A stretch of DNA of 62,020 nt from assembly GCA_028723545.1 (NCBI GenBank), contig JAQYER010000036.1:1-62020 (forward strand), written 5' to 3'. Positions within the stretch are counted from its first letter, which is position 1. Each line of letters starts with the position of its first letter. Source of the DNA: Caryophanales bacterium. GTDB lineage: Bacteria; Bacillota_I; Bacilli_A; RFN20; CAG-826. Shown piece after piece: positions 53,784-62,020 of this stretch. The notes below the pieces were generated by a model. It did not search any database. It was not told where the DNA came from and was given only the letters and a program-made list of their open reading frames with translations. Both the position numbers and the translations under genes were made by a program.

Positions 53784-54692
53784 TTATTCAGCACTCACTA
53801 CTTCCACTTTTTTGCCAAAACAGAATACTGCTAAAGTACCTGGACCAGTTGTCGCTCCAATAATTGGTCCTAAAGGAGCAATATAAACTTCTTTAAAGTG
53901 ACATTCATCAATTAATTTTGAACGAACTAATTCAACATCTTCTGGATTAGCGTCAGAATGAACTAAATATGCAATTTGATTTTCAGGATTAATAACTACT
54001 TCTTTAGTCATTGAAATTGTGCGTAATAAACCATTTCTACGACCTTTTTGTTTTTCGATCGCATAATTGTTTCCTTTTGCGTCACTAATTAACATTGGCT
54101 TCACACCAAATAAATTACCAAAGAATGCTTTTGTGGCTTTTACTCTTCCTGCTCTTTTTAAATATTCAAGAGTTTCTAAAGTAGCAACTTGATTACATGT
54201 TAATTTATTTTCTTCTAACCATGAAGAAACTTCATCAACACTTTTTCCTTCTTCTCTTAATTTAGCTGCTTCAATGCATAACATACCTTGTCCAATACAA
54301 GAAATTAATGAATCAACAATAATTAATCGAGCGTTAGGATATTTTTTTGAATATTTTTCATTGTTAAGCTTAATTGCTAATTTAACAGAAGCACTTAAAG
54401 CGCTTGAACATGAAATATATATTACATCTTCCCCTTTTTCTAAATGAGGAATAAAGACACGATCAAATTCTTGTTCTGTGACTTGAGCTGTTCTCATACG
54501 AGTTCCATTTCTCATCAAATCATAATATTCTTTTGGAGAAATTTCTGGCCAATCTAAGTCTGCATAAATTTCTTTTGCATCAACATCGTTTCCTAATGTG
54601 ACAGACATACGAGCATATTCAATATTATATTTAGCTCTTAATTCACCAGTTAGGTCGCAAGTTGAATCTCCGATAATTGCGAATTTATTCAT
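53784..54692 (-). CDS. DegV-family fatty-acid-binding protein (FakB-like)
   Basis: A 302-residue lipid-binding protein: IGDSTCDLTGEL near the N-terminus, RTAQVTEQEF, YISCSSALSASVKLA with the Ser pocket, VDSLISCIGQGML, LEYLKRAGRVKATKAFFG, GVKPMLI, and C-terminal LGPIIGATTGPGTLAVFCFG. DegV/FakB proteins hold a fatty acid for phosphorylation by FakA, encoded just downstream. Adjacent pairing with FakA argues for this role. AAGGAG precedes the ATG. Confidence 0.9.
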   Translation of the reverse strand: MNKFAIIGDSTCDLTGELRAKYNIEYARMSVTLGNDVDAKEIYADLDWPEISPKEYYDLMRNGTRMRTAQVTEQEFDRVFIPHLEKGEDVIYISCSSALSASVKLAIKLNNEKYSKKYPNARLIIVDSLISCIGQGMLCIEAAKLREEGKSVDEVSSWLEENKLTCNQVATLETLEYLKRAGRVKATKAFFGNLFGVKPMLISDAKGNNYAIEKQKGRRNGLLRTISMTKEVVINPENQIAYLVHSDANPEDVELVRSKLIDECHFKEVYIAPLGPIIGATTGPGTLAVFCFGKKVEVVSAE

Positions 54693-54730
54693 ATGTAAAA
54701 TCTCCTTTTTTCGGTGATACCGACGCGTTT

Positions 54731-54759
54731 ACTATAAAACTGGCACTTTATTATGGCAA
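54731..54759 (-). promoter_or_regulatory. Promoter of the DegV-FakA operon in a divergent region
   Basis: Minus-strand TTGCCA (54754-54759), 17 bp and TATAGT (54731-54736). The same stretch holds two TGGCA direct repeats (54741, 54754), and a small stem TCGGtgataCCGA (54711-54723) lies in the leader. The divergent TetR gene begins 60 bp to the right, so its product could bind here and act on both directions. Confidence 0.6.
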
Positions 54760-54819
54760 TAATCAAATAATTACACTTGTATTTTATGCGACAAATATGT
54801 TAAAGTGTTGATTATACCT

Positions 54820-55380
54820 ATGGAAGATTTAAGAGTAACTAAGACAAAATTAATAATTAAACAATCTTTCTTAACATTAGTTGAGGAAGTTGGCTTTGAT
54901 AATGTTTATGTTAGTGACATTGCTAAAAGAGCAATGATCAATCGAAATACTTTTTACCTTCATTATGATTCAAAAGAAGATTTAGTCCAAAAAATAGCGA
55001 ATGAATCAATTCTTACTCGTCTATCTAATTTAGATATTGTCGCGACATTTAAATCAAGAAACAAAAGAAAAGTTCTTCAATTCTTCACAAACATTATTGA
55101 CGCAATCGACGATAACTTAGAAATTTATCGTATTTACTTAATTAATCCTTCAATGGCAGGATATTTACAATTATCAGTTAATAAAGTTTATGACTATATA
55201 TTTACCTTTATTAAAAAGACAGTTGTGACAAGATTAGAAATTGAGTATCTTATTTCTGGAATTATTGGTATAGTATCTAAGTGGATTGTTTACGCGATTG
55301 GCACAAAAGAAGAAGTTATCAAAGTTTTAACAGAAATGGCTTTTGCAACAGGTAAACAAATATATTTCTCAATGAGGTAA
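54820..55380 (+). CDS. TetR-family transcriptional regulator
   Basis: A 186-residue regulator. The N-terminal helix-turn-helix reads MEDLRVTKTKLIIKQSFLTLVEE then VYVSDIAKRAMINRNTFYLHYDSKEDLV; the remainder is an all-helical ligand domain. I prefer the ATG at 54820 because EDLRVxKT is the usual opening of this DhaS-like subgroup; GTG at 54805 is possible and neither has a good ribosome site. It is divergent from the fatty acid kinase operon and immediately upstream of PAP2 phosphatase, so lipid-related control is plausible. Confidence 0.87.
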   Translation: MEDLRVTKTKLIIKQSFLTLVEEVGFDNVYVSDIAKRAMINRNTFYLHYDSKEDLVQKIANESILTRLSNLDIVATFKSRNKRKVLQFFTNIIDAIDDNLEIYRIYLINPSMAGYLQLSVNKVYDYIFTFIKKTVVTRLEIEYLISGIIGIVSKWIVYAIGTKEEVIKVLTEMAFATGKQIYFSMR

Positions 55381-55386
55381 TTAATT

Positions 55387-56331
55387 ATGACACGAAATTT
55401 CATCAAAGCTCGCGAATACATTGTAGTATTTGCTATTGCGCTCGCTATGATAATAACCGGTTCATTTGTGGATTTAGGTTTTTCTAAAGCTGTTTATAGT
55501 TATACTGAAACAAATTTATTTGGTGTAATTATGTCTGGACTAGCTGAAGCTCCAACATATTTAACTATGTCATTTGCTGGATTATTATTAATAATTTCAT
55601 GCAAGGAATTACCTGCTTTTAAAAAAGTAATCTCTATCATTCTTGGCGCCGCCGCGATAGCGTTTGGAGCGGTAATGACTTTTGATACATTCACAAATAT
55701 TGCCAAATTCTACCGCACTGAAGATTATGAAAAATTAATTATTGCGGTCGGAATTGTGTTTGATGTATTAATGCATGGATTAATCTCCTTGTTTATTTTT
55801 AAAAAATGTTTAAGAAAAAACCGCGATAACATGAGGATGATTGCTATCGCGTTATTATCAATTATTGTTTTAGAGCTACTACTTGCGACGATTTTAAAAT
55901 TTGTTTTCTCTCGTCCACGTCCTCGTTATTTATTAGAAGGTGGAATTGGAGTTGAACAAGAATTCCGTAATTGGTGGGAGCTCCAACCATTTAGATGCAA
56001 TGAATTAGCGGATATTAAAAGCGAAGTGTTAGGTGGAATTCATGTTAGTTCTTCCAACTGGAAATCATGTCCTTCTGGACATACCGCTACCGCTATTGCG
56101 ATGATGTTTATTCTCCCTATCTGTGCATTATTAAATGACGATTGGAAAAACAATAATAAATTTAGAATTGCTTCTATATATATTGGATTATTATGGGGAT
56201 TATTAACTGCGATATCTCGTATTTATGCTGGTGCGCATTTTCTAAGTGACGTCGGCATGGGCTTATTAGTAGGATCATTATCTGGATTATTAGTTCAATT
56301 ATTATTGCCAAAAATATTGAAGACTGAATAA
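55387..56331 (+). CDS. PAP2-superfamily membrane phosphatase
   Basis: A 314-residue integral membrane phosphatase with about seven to eight hydrophobic segments. The three signature motifs are present: KFVFSRPRPRYL, CPSGHTATA and SRIYAGAHFLSDVGMG, including the catalytic His pair. Such enzymes dephosphorylate phosphatidic acid, phosphatidylglycerophosphate or undecaprenyl diphosphate; which one cannot be told here. GAGGTAATTAATT precedes the ATG and overlaps the end of the TetR gene region, so the two are co-transcribed. Confidence 0.9.
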   Translation: MTRNFIKAREYIVVFAIALAMIITGSFVDLGFSKAVYSYTETNLFGVIMSGLAEAPTYLTMSFAGLLLIISCKELPAFKKVISIILGAAAIAFGAVMTFDTFTNIAKFYRTEDYEKLIIAVGIVFDVLMHGLISLFIFKKCLRKNRDNMRMIAIALLSIIVLELLLATILKFVFSRPRPRYLLEGGIGVEQEFRNWWELQPFRCNELADIKSEVLGGIHVSSSNWKSCPSGHTATAIAMMFILPICALLNDDWKNNNKFRIASIYIGLLWGLLTAISRIYAGAHFLSDVGMGLLVGSLSGLLVQLLLPKILKTE

Positions 56332-56424
56332 ATAAAAGAAACTCTAACTCTTGTATAAATACAAAAGACTGCGAGTATCAATGCTAAAATGATTGGAAAC
56401 ACATCTATTATTTGTTTTGATGAA

Positions 56425-57354
56425 TTATTTCATCTTAATCCAACACTTTTCTTTTAAGAAATTAACAATATCGCCTTTCTTTGACTCATCTTCGTAATAT
56501 GATACAAGGACTTTTTTATATTCTTTAACTTGTTCTGCGGGCACTACAATTAAACCTAATGCGTGTGATATCAAATAATGGTTTGCAAATATAATTGCAG
56601 TTCTTTTGTTTCCATCTAAGAACAATTGCTTTTTCATGACATATAAAACTAAATCAATTGCGAGATCAATTCCCTTTTCATTATTTAACATATCATATAA
56701 ATCTTGTTTAACTTGGTCTTCGAACGGAATTGGAGGAATATAAGTAGAACCGCCAATAGTAACTGGTACACTTCTTATTCTTCCTGCAGTTAAAGAAAAA
56801 CCATCTTCAACTATTTGATTGATTTGACATAAAACCGCGTAGTTAGTTGGATAATTAGCTAAATCAATTGACATAATGAATTCCCATGCTCTTTTAAGAT
56901 TAATGACTTTGTTGATATCAGAAGCGGTCATATCTTTAACTTTTCCGCCATTAACAATTGTTTCCGTATCGGAATATGTGGTTGCCACACCTTCTAACAT
57001 AGCTTGTTTATAAATAGAATCGACAAGGTATCTTCTAGCTAAATCGATGTTAATGGCAACTTTTTCATCAACACCTTCAGCTTCAATATAGTTGAGTTCC
57101 TTAAGAGTCTTATTGATTTCTTTTAATCTCTTTTTAAGATTCTTGGCTAATTCAGTATTATTCCTAATTAAGTTATATAAAACATCTGAATATTCCCCAG
57201 CATACTTTGTAGTTAATACACCATCTAGGCGATAATGAACATAGATGTATTGTTTTCCATCTTTTTCTCTTAATTCTATTGAACCATATAACAAAGATTT
57301 TAATTGTTCTAATAACTGGTTTTTTTCGCGTAATAATTCATTGATATTTGGCAT
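56425..57354 (-). CDS. Fic-family protein with altered active-site motif
   Basis: A 309-residue protein. An N-terminal coiled region with a beta hairpin (about 1-90; LLYGSIELRE, KQYIYVHYRLDG) precedes the Fic core (about 105-305): AMLEGVATTYSDTE, GRIRSVPVTIGGSTYIPP and LFLDGNKRTAIIFANHYL. The Fic loop should read HxFxDGNKRT, but position 243 is Gln, so the catalytic His is missing. The inhibitory-type motif is also degenerate, having Gln where Ser or Thr is expected four residues before Glu121. Fic proteins normally AMPylate targets; this one may be inactive, binding-only or use another chemistry. AGGAGG precedes the ATG. Confidence 0.87.
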   Translation of the reverse strand: MPNINELLREKNQLLEQLKSLLYGSIELREKDGKQYIYVHYRLDGVLTTKYAGEYSDVLYNLIRNNTELAKNLKKRLKEINKTLKELNYIEAEGVDEKVAINIDLARRYLVDSIYKQAMLEGVATTYSDTETIVNGGKVKDMTASDINKVINLKRAWEFIMSIDLANYPTNYAVLCQINQIVEDGFSLTAGRIRSVPVTIGGSTYIPPIPFEDQVKQDLYDMLNNEKGIDLAIDLVLYVMKKQLFLDGNKRTAIIFANHYLISHALGLIVVPAEQVKEYKKVLVSYYEDESKKGDIVNFLKEKCWIKMK

Positions 57355-57375
57355 AAGTATGCCTCCTGCAAATAC

Positions 57376-57404
57376 ATTGTATCACAATATAAATTAGTGT
57401 GAAA
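57376..57404 (-). promoter_or_regulatory. Promoter of the Fic gene
   Basis: Minus-strand TTTCAC (57399-57404), 17 bp and an extended -10 TGATACAAT (57376-57384), giving a leader of about 15-20 bases that carries the AGGAGG site. Confidence 0.6.
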
Positions 57405-57603
57405 CAATTTTGGTATTTTTGTTACACACTAGTCAAATGAACACCTTAGAAAGCCTGTTTTTTTACCATATTTTTCTTTTGAGCGAAAAATAGCATAACG
57501 CTATTACATAACTTCTTGATATTAATGGATTATTATATAGTTTTCTTATTAGATCGTCGGCAAGAACTAAAAAAGACCTACCAGTAAGGTAGTAATATAG
57601 CCG

Positions 57604-57724
57604 TAAAAAGCATCTAATAGTTTGGATTTTCCAGATCTTCTTACACCCATAATTGCTTTTATATCAGGAGTATTAATTACATCTATTAGAGTATTTAGAT
57701 ATTTTTTCTTTCAATTAATTTCAT
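57604..57724 (-). pseudogene. Frameshifted N-terminus of an AAA ATPase (AAA_14/DUF4143 type)
   Basis: From an ATG at 57724 with AAGGTGAT upstream, the minus strand reads MKLIERKNI then TAA. Restoring one A in the A-run gives MKLIERKKYLNTLIDV and then KAIMGVRRSGKSKLLDAF, the opening and Walker A of DUF4143-associated AAA ATPases. Homology stops after LLDAF although such proteins exceed 380 residues. It is a frameshifted and truncated relic. The stretch 57405-57603 has no recognisable gene, only an open fragment of about 40 codons. Confidence 0.7.
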
Positions 57725-57753
57725 TTTTATCACCTTCGAATACATTGTGTTAT

Positions 57754-57790
57754 ATTTCGCAAATTTAAAAAAATCTTATTTTTGCGAAAT
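57754..57790. repeat. Inverted repeat ATTTCGCAAA/TTTGCGAAAT
   Basis: Perfect 10-bp arms at 57754-57763 and 57781-57790 with 17 AT-rich bases between lie about 30 bp upstream of the relic AAA ATPase start. They may be the old promoter/operator of that gene; no T-run supports a terminator. Confidence 0.45.
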
Positions 57791-57798
57791 AAGAAATT

Positions 57799-57849
57799 AA
57801 AAAGCACCGCTTAAATTCTTATTATTGAAAGAAATATGAGGTGCTTTTT
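57799..57849. terminator. Terminator after the alpha-galactosidase gene
   Basis: Arms AAAAAGCACC (57799-57808) and GGTGCTTTTT (57840-57849) enclose 31 bases. T-runs occur on both strands, so it may work in both directions; for the minus-strand alpha-galactosidase operon the run is GGTGCTTTTTAATTT. Confidence 0.65.
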
Positions 57850-57865
57850 TTCTAGGTTATTTTAA

Positions 57866-59962
57866 TTATTTGATTTTAATAATGATGTGTTTTGTGCCAA
57901 TCTTACAATCGTTTTCATAATCGATATTAAGGTCTTCATAAATGCTTTCCTCAATATAATGATTATTTAATTCACAGCCTTTCTTAGTGATATTTTCAAC
58001 AATATATTCTTTATTATCATCAAAGACATTAGGCCATTTGATTTTGATTTTGCCTTCTTCTAAGCGATATAAGAATAAATGACATTCTTCTTCATGAATG
58101 ATAAGTACACCTTTACAAATATTTTTATATCCTAATCGATAAGCTTTTCCAAGTTGGATAGATTCACGATGTTTTTTATAAAAATCAATTTGTTCAATTA
58201 TTTGTTCTTTCTCTTCTTTAGTGAATATTGTTGGATCTAATTCATATCCTAAATTACATGAACAAGAAACGTTGAATCGATCGTTTAATGAAGATGTTCT
58301 TCCAGTCGTGTGGTTTGGTGATTTTGCAACATGGGAAGTAATGACAATTTGAGGAAGCATTGTTAATGTTGAATCTTGAATTAATATTCTTTCTCTTGGG
58401 TCACAATCATCACTAGTCCAGTTTTGAGAGAAATAATAAAACATTCCTAAATCATATCTTCCTCCACCACCAGAGCATCCTTCAAATAAAACATGAGGAT
58501 ATTTATCTAATACTTTATTTAATATTTCATAGAACGATAAGATGTAGCGATGGAAATATTCACTAGTTGGGAAATCTTTTGAATATATTTCGGTCATTTG
58601 ACGATTGTAATCCCATTTAACATAATCAGCATCCGCTTCATCAATGATATTACATATTGTGTTATATACAAATTGTTTAACTTCTTCGTTTGTTAAATCT
58701 AACATTAATTGATTTCTCCACAATGTTGGATTGTGTTTAGGTGTTAACATCGCATATTCTTTATGATTTCGATACAAATCAGAATCTGGATTTACCATTT
58801 CTGGTTCCATCCAAATACCAAATTTTAACCCTAAATCTTTAACTCTTTTTGATAAAACATTTAATCCACCGCCAGTTTTTTCTTTATTTGAATACCAGTC
58901 TCCTAGTCCAGCGCGATCAGAATTTCTTTGACCAAACCACCCATCATCAAGAACAAATAATTCCGCTCCTAATTCTTTGGATGTTTTAGCGATTTCATAA
59001 ATCTTATCAGCAGTAAAATCAAAATAAGTTCCTTCCCAGTTATTTAATAATACTGGTCTTACTTTATTTGACCAATTAGGATTCATTAAATGATTAATAG
59101 TAAAATGATGGAAATGTTGACTCATATCACTTTCATCTAATCCATAACTAAATACCGCTTCTGGTGTGTAAAATTTTTCATTATGTTTTAAAGTCCAATC
59201 AAAAAGGAAATCATTAATTCCAACAATGACGTTCATACGGTTAAAAAATCCAGCCTCATAAGTTGTTTTATGATTTCCTGAATAAATCAAATTAAAGCCA
59301 TATGCGTGATTAGATTTATCTAGCATCATTGTGAATGGGCTATGAAGATGGGAAGAAGAACCAGTAACACTTGAATTAGTTAATAATCCATTTCTTAATT
59401 TAGTTTCAGTTCTTGTTCTTTCATGCGCCCAAGAGCCATTATAAGTAACAACTGTAAAATCGTTTTCATTAATTGGGAATGATAATGAAGATGCTTTTAA
59501 TAAATGGATATCGTTTTCATTATTATTTTCCACAACTGCGTAACAAGAAAAGACATCTGAATCATAATAAGCACAATAAACTAACGTAATTGATATTTGA
59601 TAATTAGAGTCGACATATTTAAAAGATATGCATTGGCTAGGATTTCTTCCGCTAGGCATAATAGGAATATATTTCGTCTCATTTTTATTAACTGAAACAA
59701 ATTTAAATTCATTCGAATATGAGCCATCTTCATTTTTTATAACAAAAGAATATTCGCGGTGTTCAAACCAACCATAATTAGATAATAATGGTCTTAAAAA
59801 AATTACACCACATATATTTTTTTGTTCATCTTTTAAATAGCAGTCTTTAAAATTGTAATCTTTTCCTTTTTTTGGACCAAAATATAAATATTCTGGACCC
59901 ATTATTCCTTTTAAATCAAAGCATAATGTTAAATTTTTTGTGTCGAGTCTAATTCTTTTCAT
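57866..59962 (-). CDS. Alpha-galactosidase, GH36
   Basis: A 698-residue cytoplasmic enzyme removing terminal alpha-galactose from raffinose-type oligosaccharides. The N-terminal beta-supersandwich covers about 1-300. The barrel has LFVLDDGWFGQRNSD, FGIWMEPEMVNPDSDL, YVKWDYN with nucleophile Asp451, FEGCSGGGGRYDLGMFYY and NWTSDDCD with acid/base Asp518; SHVAKSPNH follows. These identify GH36 with full catalytic residues. The ATG at 59962 has AAGGTG seven bases upstream; the in-frame GTG nine bases earlier overlaps that site. It is the last gene of an operon with a membrane protein and an oxidoreductase. Confidence 0.93.
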   Translation of the reverse strand: MKRIRLDTKNLTLCFDLKGIMGPEYLYFGPKKGKDYNFKDCYLKDEQKNICGVIFLRPLLSNYGWFEHREYSFVIKNEDGSYSNEFKFVSVNKNETKYIPIMPSGRNPSQCISFKYVDSNYQISITLVYCAYYDSDVFSCYAVVENNNENDIHLLKASSLSFPINENDFTVVTYNGSWAHERTRTETKLRNGLLTNSSVTGSSSHLHSPFTMMLDKSNHAYGFNLIYSGNHKTTYEAGFFNRMNVIVGINDFLFDWTLKHNEKFYTPEAVFSYGLDESDMSQHFHHFTINHLMNPNWSNKVRPVLLNNWEGTYFDFTADKIYEIAKTSKELGAELFVLDDGWFGQRNSDRAGLGDWYSNKEKTGGGLNVLSKRVKDLGLKFGIWMEPEMVNPDSDLYRNHKEYAMLTPKHNPTLWRNQLMLDLTNEEVKQFVYNTICNIIDEADADYVKWDYNRQMTEIYSKDFPTSEYFHRYILSFYEILNKVLDKYPHVLFEGCSGGGGRYDLGMFYYFSQNWTSDDCDPRERILIQDSTLTMLPQIVITSHVAKSPNHTTGRTSSLNDRFNVSCSCNLGYELDPTIFTKEEKEQIIEQIDFYKKHRESIQLGKAYRLGYKNICKGVLIIHEEECHLFLYRLEEGKIKIKWPNVFDDNKEYIVENITKKGCELNNHYIEESIYEDLNIDYENDCKIGTKHIIIKIK

Positions 59963-59973
59963 ATAAGGCACCT

Positions 59974-61107
59974 TTATTCTTCGTATTCGTTTCTTTTAAT
60001 ATTGACATAATCAGTAAATGAAAATTTTTCAATCAATGATATTTTGTTTGCTGAGAATGTTCTAAAGAAGAAATCCACAATGAGCAATACAAAAGAAACT
60101 AAAACAAAAATTAATACATTAAACCATCCTCCAAGTGGAACAGCTAAAATTGATAATCCAAATGAAAATGTTCCAATTATTCCAACAAGGAAGAACAATT
60201 TAATGTAATTTAAAATAATATTTAAAGATAATGATAAAGCGACATTTTTTGAGTGAATTAGCCTTGTTTTAGTTATTAATCTTCCAAGAGTTAATCCATC
60301 ATTAAAAAATATTTGAGGGAGAGCGAATATTACAATATATGTCAAAGTGAATGTCAGAATTAAAACTAGACATTCAATGCCTGCTAAATCTTTATAAATA
60401 TTTGTATATCTAATATATAAATTATTATAAGGTTCATAATTATTTAAATCAGATAAAGCACTTCGGCTATTATTCGAAAAGAAAGAATATAAATCATTAT
60501 AATAAAGAGATTTTTCGGATATTTTATTTAAATATTGATATAAATCAATCGCCACATCAGATGTTAATGAAGGGATATTGTCATCATGTGTTTCATAGTA
60601 TGTTGCGCAATCACTACCTAAAATAATATCTTCAACAAAATATTGTTTTGGAGTTTTGTTGTTATATTGTTCAATATTAATATTGTTATTATATTTATAA
60701 TTTACATAATAATAACCAAGATAATCATTTTCATATGTTGCCTTATTTGATAAATCATCAATGGCAATTTGCTTTTCATTAAACTTATCTTGATGATATG
60801 AATATGATGTCAAAATATGGCTATTAATATATTCATCAAATAATTTACCTTCAGTATATATTTCTTCTTCACTTACTCTATATGACAATTTTGCTTCTTC
60901 TTGAATGTCATATAATTGACACACAGTTGAAGTTAAATCATTTATTTGTTCTTTAAAATGATTATTGTTTTTTAAAATAGGAATCGATGCGAAATTCACT
61001 AATAAAAAGGAGATAATAAACACAAAAAGTCCATCTAAAAAATTAGATAGAACTTTTTTTGATGGGCTTAATTGATCGTTATTAACATAGGTGTTGTGCT
61101 TAAACAT
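59974..61107 (-). CDS. RDD-like membrane protein with large extracytoplasmic loop
   Basis: A 377-residue membrane protein: a helix near 24-46, a long polar region rich in Tyr, Asn and Asp (about 50-245) probably outside the cell, then three to four helices (about 246-268, 295-325, 330-355). The block GLTLGRLITKTRLI resembles the RDD-family motif GxTLGKxxxxxxVV. The polar insert is unusual for RDD proteins. No ribosome site is seen; its ATG is two bases past the oxidoreductase stop, suggesting coupling. Function unknown. Confidence 0.55.
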   Translation of the reverse strand: MFKHNTYVNNDQLSPSKKVLSNFLDGLFVFIISFLLVNFASIPILKNNNHFKEQINDLTSTVCQLYDIQEEAKLSYRVSEEEIYTEGKLFDEYINSHILTSYSYHQDKFNEKQIAIDDLSNKATYENDYLGYYYVNYKYNNNINIEQYNNKTPKQYFVEDIILGSDCATYYETHDDNIPSLTSDVAIDLYQYLNKISEKSLYYNDLYSFFSNNSRSALSDLNNYEPYNNLYIRYTNIYKDLAGIECLVLILTFTLTYIVIFALPQIFFNDGLTLGRLITKTRLIHSKNVALSLSLNIILNYIKLFFLVGIIGTFSFGLSILAVPLGGWFNVLIFVLVSFVLLIVDFFFRTFSANKISLIEKFSFTDYVNIKRNEYEE

Positions 61108-61109
61108 AA

Positions 61110-62020
61110 TTAGTGCTTAACAATAATTGCTTCTCCATTATTTAATCTAGATTCTTCGCTTGCTAAAGCGATTAAATGGCTTTCAACAGAAACATCCAAA
61201 GAAGTTTTGACTGGGTCTTTTCCAATTAAAATACCATATAATTCTTCAATCATTCGTTGGTCCGCTCCGTTATGAGCGCTGCTATGGACATCCGCTAAAT
61301 CAGATACTTTCCAATTTTTAACTTCGTGAGTGCCAAATATTTTTAAAGTAATTAAATCATCATCTTCTCTTAAATATAAGCAACCATGGGTGCCATAAAT
61401 TGTAAAATCACGACCAGAACGATCCATAAAAGCAGTCATTCTTAAATTAGCGACAATTCCATTTTGAAATTTCATAATAACAGCTTGATTATCGACGACG
61501 TTATTGTCGCATTTAAAGACGCATCTTCCATATGGTCCTTTTTCAAGCGCTTCATATACTGCTGCATCGGTATTTGGGTCAGCATCAGTAATCATATTTC
61601 TTCCCCAGAAATGGTCATCGATATAAATCTTTTTCGCGCTGTAAGGGCATGTTTCAACAAATTGGCAAGATAAACAACGATCGCTTGCTCCTTTTGGTTG
61701 ATTTTCTTCTTTAAAGAATGATAATTGGCCAAATGAAGAAACAGTTTCGCATTTAGAAGAAGCAAACCAAGTAATTAAATCTAAATCGTGGCAACATTTA
61801 GCCATAATCATTGGAGATGTTTCGTTATCATTCCTCCAGTTTCCACGAACAAAACTATGAGATTGATGTTGATATTGAACATTTTCAACATCATCAATCA
61901 TAATAATTTTTCCTAAGACACCGCTATCAACGATTTCTTTTAATTTTTCAAAAGCAGGTGCGTATCTTAAAACATGACACACTAATATTTTTCTTTGATA
62001 TTTCTTTTGAGCTTCTAATA
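61110..62020 (-). CDS. Gfo/Idh/MocA-family oxidoreductase, N-terminus outside window
   Basis: The frame stays open to base 62020, so an internal GTG at 61982 is not the start; residues before it read LEAQKKYQRKILVCHVLRYAPAFEKL, the normal continuation of the dinucleotide-binding domain. The middle shows PMIMAKCCHDLDLITWF and a four-Cys block ASDRCLSCQFVETCPYSAKKIY seen in a subset of this family, followed by the C-terminal beta domain (FQNGIVANLRMTAF). These enzymes oxidise or isomerise sugars with NAD(P). Its role with alpha-galactosidase may be in converting a sugar released by, or attached to, galactose; this is inference. Confidence 0.87.
   Translation of the reverse strand, partial: LEAQKKYQRKILVCHVLRYAPAFEKLKEIVDSGVLGKIIMIDDVENVQYQHQSHSFVRGNWRNDNETSPMIMAKCCHDLDLITWFASSKCETVSSFGQLSFFKEENQPKGASDRCLSCQFVETCPYSAKKIYIDDHFWGRNMITDADPNTDAAVYEALEKGPYGRCVFKCDNNVVDNQAVIMKFQNGIVANLRMTAFMDRSGRDFTIYGTHGCLYLREDDDLITLKIFGTHEVKNWKVSDLADVHSSAHNGADQRMIEELYGILIGKDPVKTSLDVSVESHLIALASEESRLNNGEAIIVKH

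Noticed and set aside
57405..57603. Small gene on the minus strand reading LADDLIRKLYNNPLI
   Set aside because: It has no start with a ribosome site and no recognisable family; it is probably part of the decayed ATPase region.
61982..61982. GTG at 61982 as the start of the oxidoreductase
   Set aside because: The frame stays open to the window edge and the residues before it continue the dinucleotide-binding domain.
1..62020. Mycoplasma-type genetic code (TGA as Trp)
   Set aside because: TGA ends real genes such as DUF624 (4759-4761), and no conserved domain needs TGA read through.

Overview
The window is AT-rich (roughly a third GC, estimated by eye), uses ATG/GTG starts with AGGAGG-type ribosome sites and TAA/TGA stops, and is packed with long, tightly overlapping operons. 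ABC sugar importers of the CUT1/Lpl type, LacI and AraC regulators, GH32 fructanases, lipoproteins, a DegV/DAK fatty-acid kinase pair and the absence of any outer-membrane or LPS gene point to a low-GC Gram-positive bacterium (Bacilli/Erysipelotrichia or RF39-like gut lineage). TGA is used as a stop in the standard way. The large surface proteins end in a plain membrane helix with a basic tail and show no LPXTG sorting signal. No tRNA, rRNA, CRISPR array or intact mobile element was seen.

Layout. 1-636 is the N-terminal half of xylose isomerase. 637-1269 is a small gene graveyard: a C-terminal scrap of a second rlmD-like gene, a scrap of an SGNH hydrolase, and nested inverted repeats. rlmD follows at 1270-2619. 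Region A (2671-18069, all minus strand) is one long operon: ABC ATPase, LacI, two permeases, solute-binding lipoprotein, nucleoside-hydrolase-like enzyme, a secreted four-module protein, three GH43-like beta-propeller lipoproteins, a DUF624 protein and a ribokinase. A satellite gene (18299-19915) shares modules and a LacI-type operator with it.

Region B (20084-33430) encodes an ABC ATPase, an AraC regulator, a solute-binding protein, two permeases, a GH172 (DUF2961) enzyme, a multi-module surface protein, a secreted and a cytoplasmic GH183 (DUF4185) enzyme, a KdsD/KpsF-like arabinose-5-phosphate isomerase and a ribokinase. GH183 is known as endo-D-arabinofuranase and GH172 includes exo-D-arabinofuranosidases, so these genes together read as a complete D-arabinan pathway: cut outside, import, cut to D-arabinose, phosphorylate, isomerise to D-ribulose 5-phosphate. 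This is the most interesting system in the window; the assignment is inference from gene content.

Region C (33700-51864) is a fructan locus: ABC ATPase, three GH32 enzymes (two surface, one cytoplasmic), LacI, transporter, two proteins with a repeated probable fructan-binding module, and fructokinase. It is controlled by GGAAACGTTTCC-type operators. The three loci sit head to tail, each with its own importer and regulator and its own sugar kinase, and together look like an island for furanose polymers.

The right end holds housekeeping and accessory genes: a FakA/DegV fatty-acid kinase pair (52115-54692), a divergent TetR regulator and PAP2 phosphatase (54820-56331), a Fic protein with an altered active site (56425-57354), a frameshifted AAA ATPase remnant, and an alpha-galactosidase operon with an RDD-like membrane protein and a Gfo/Idh/MocA oxidoreductase that runs off the window.
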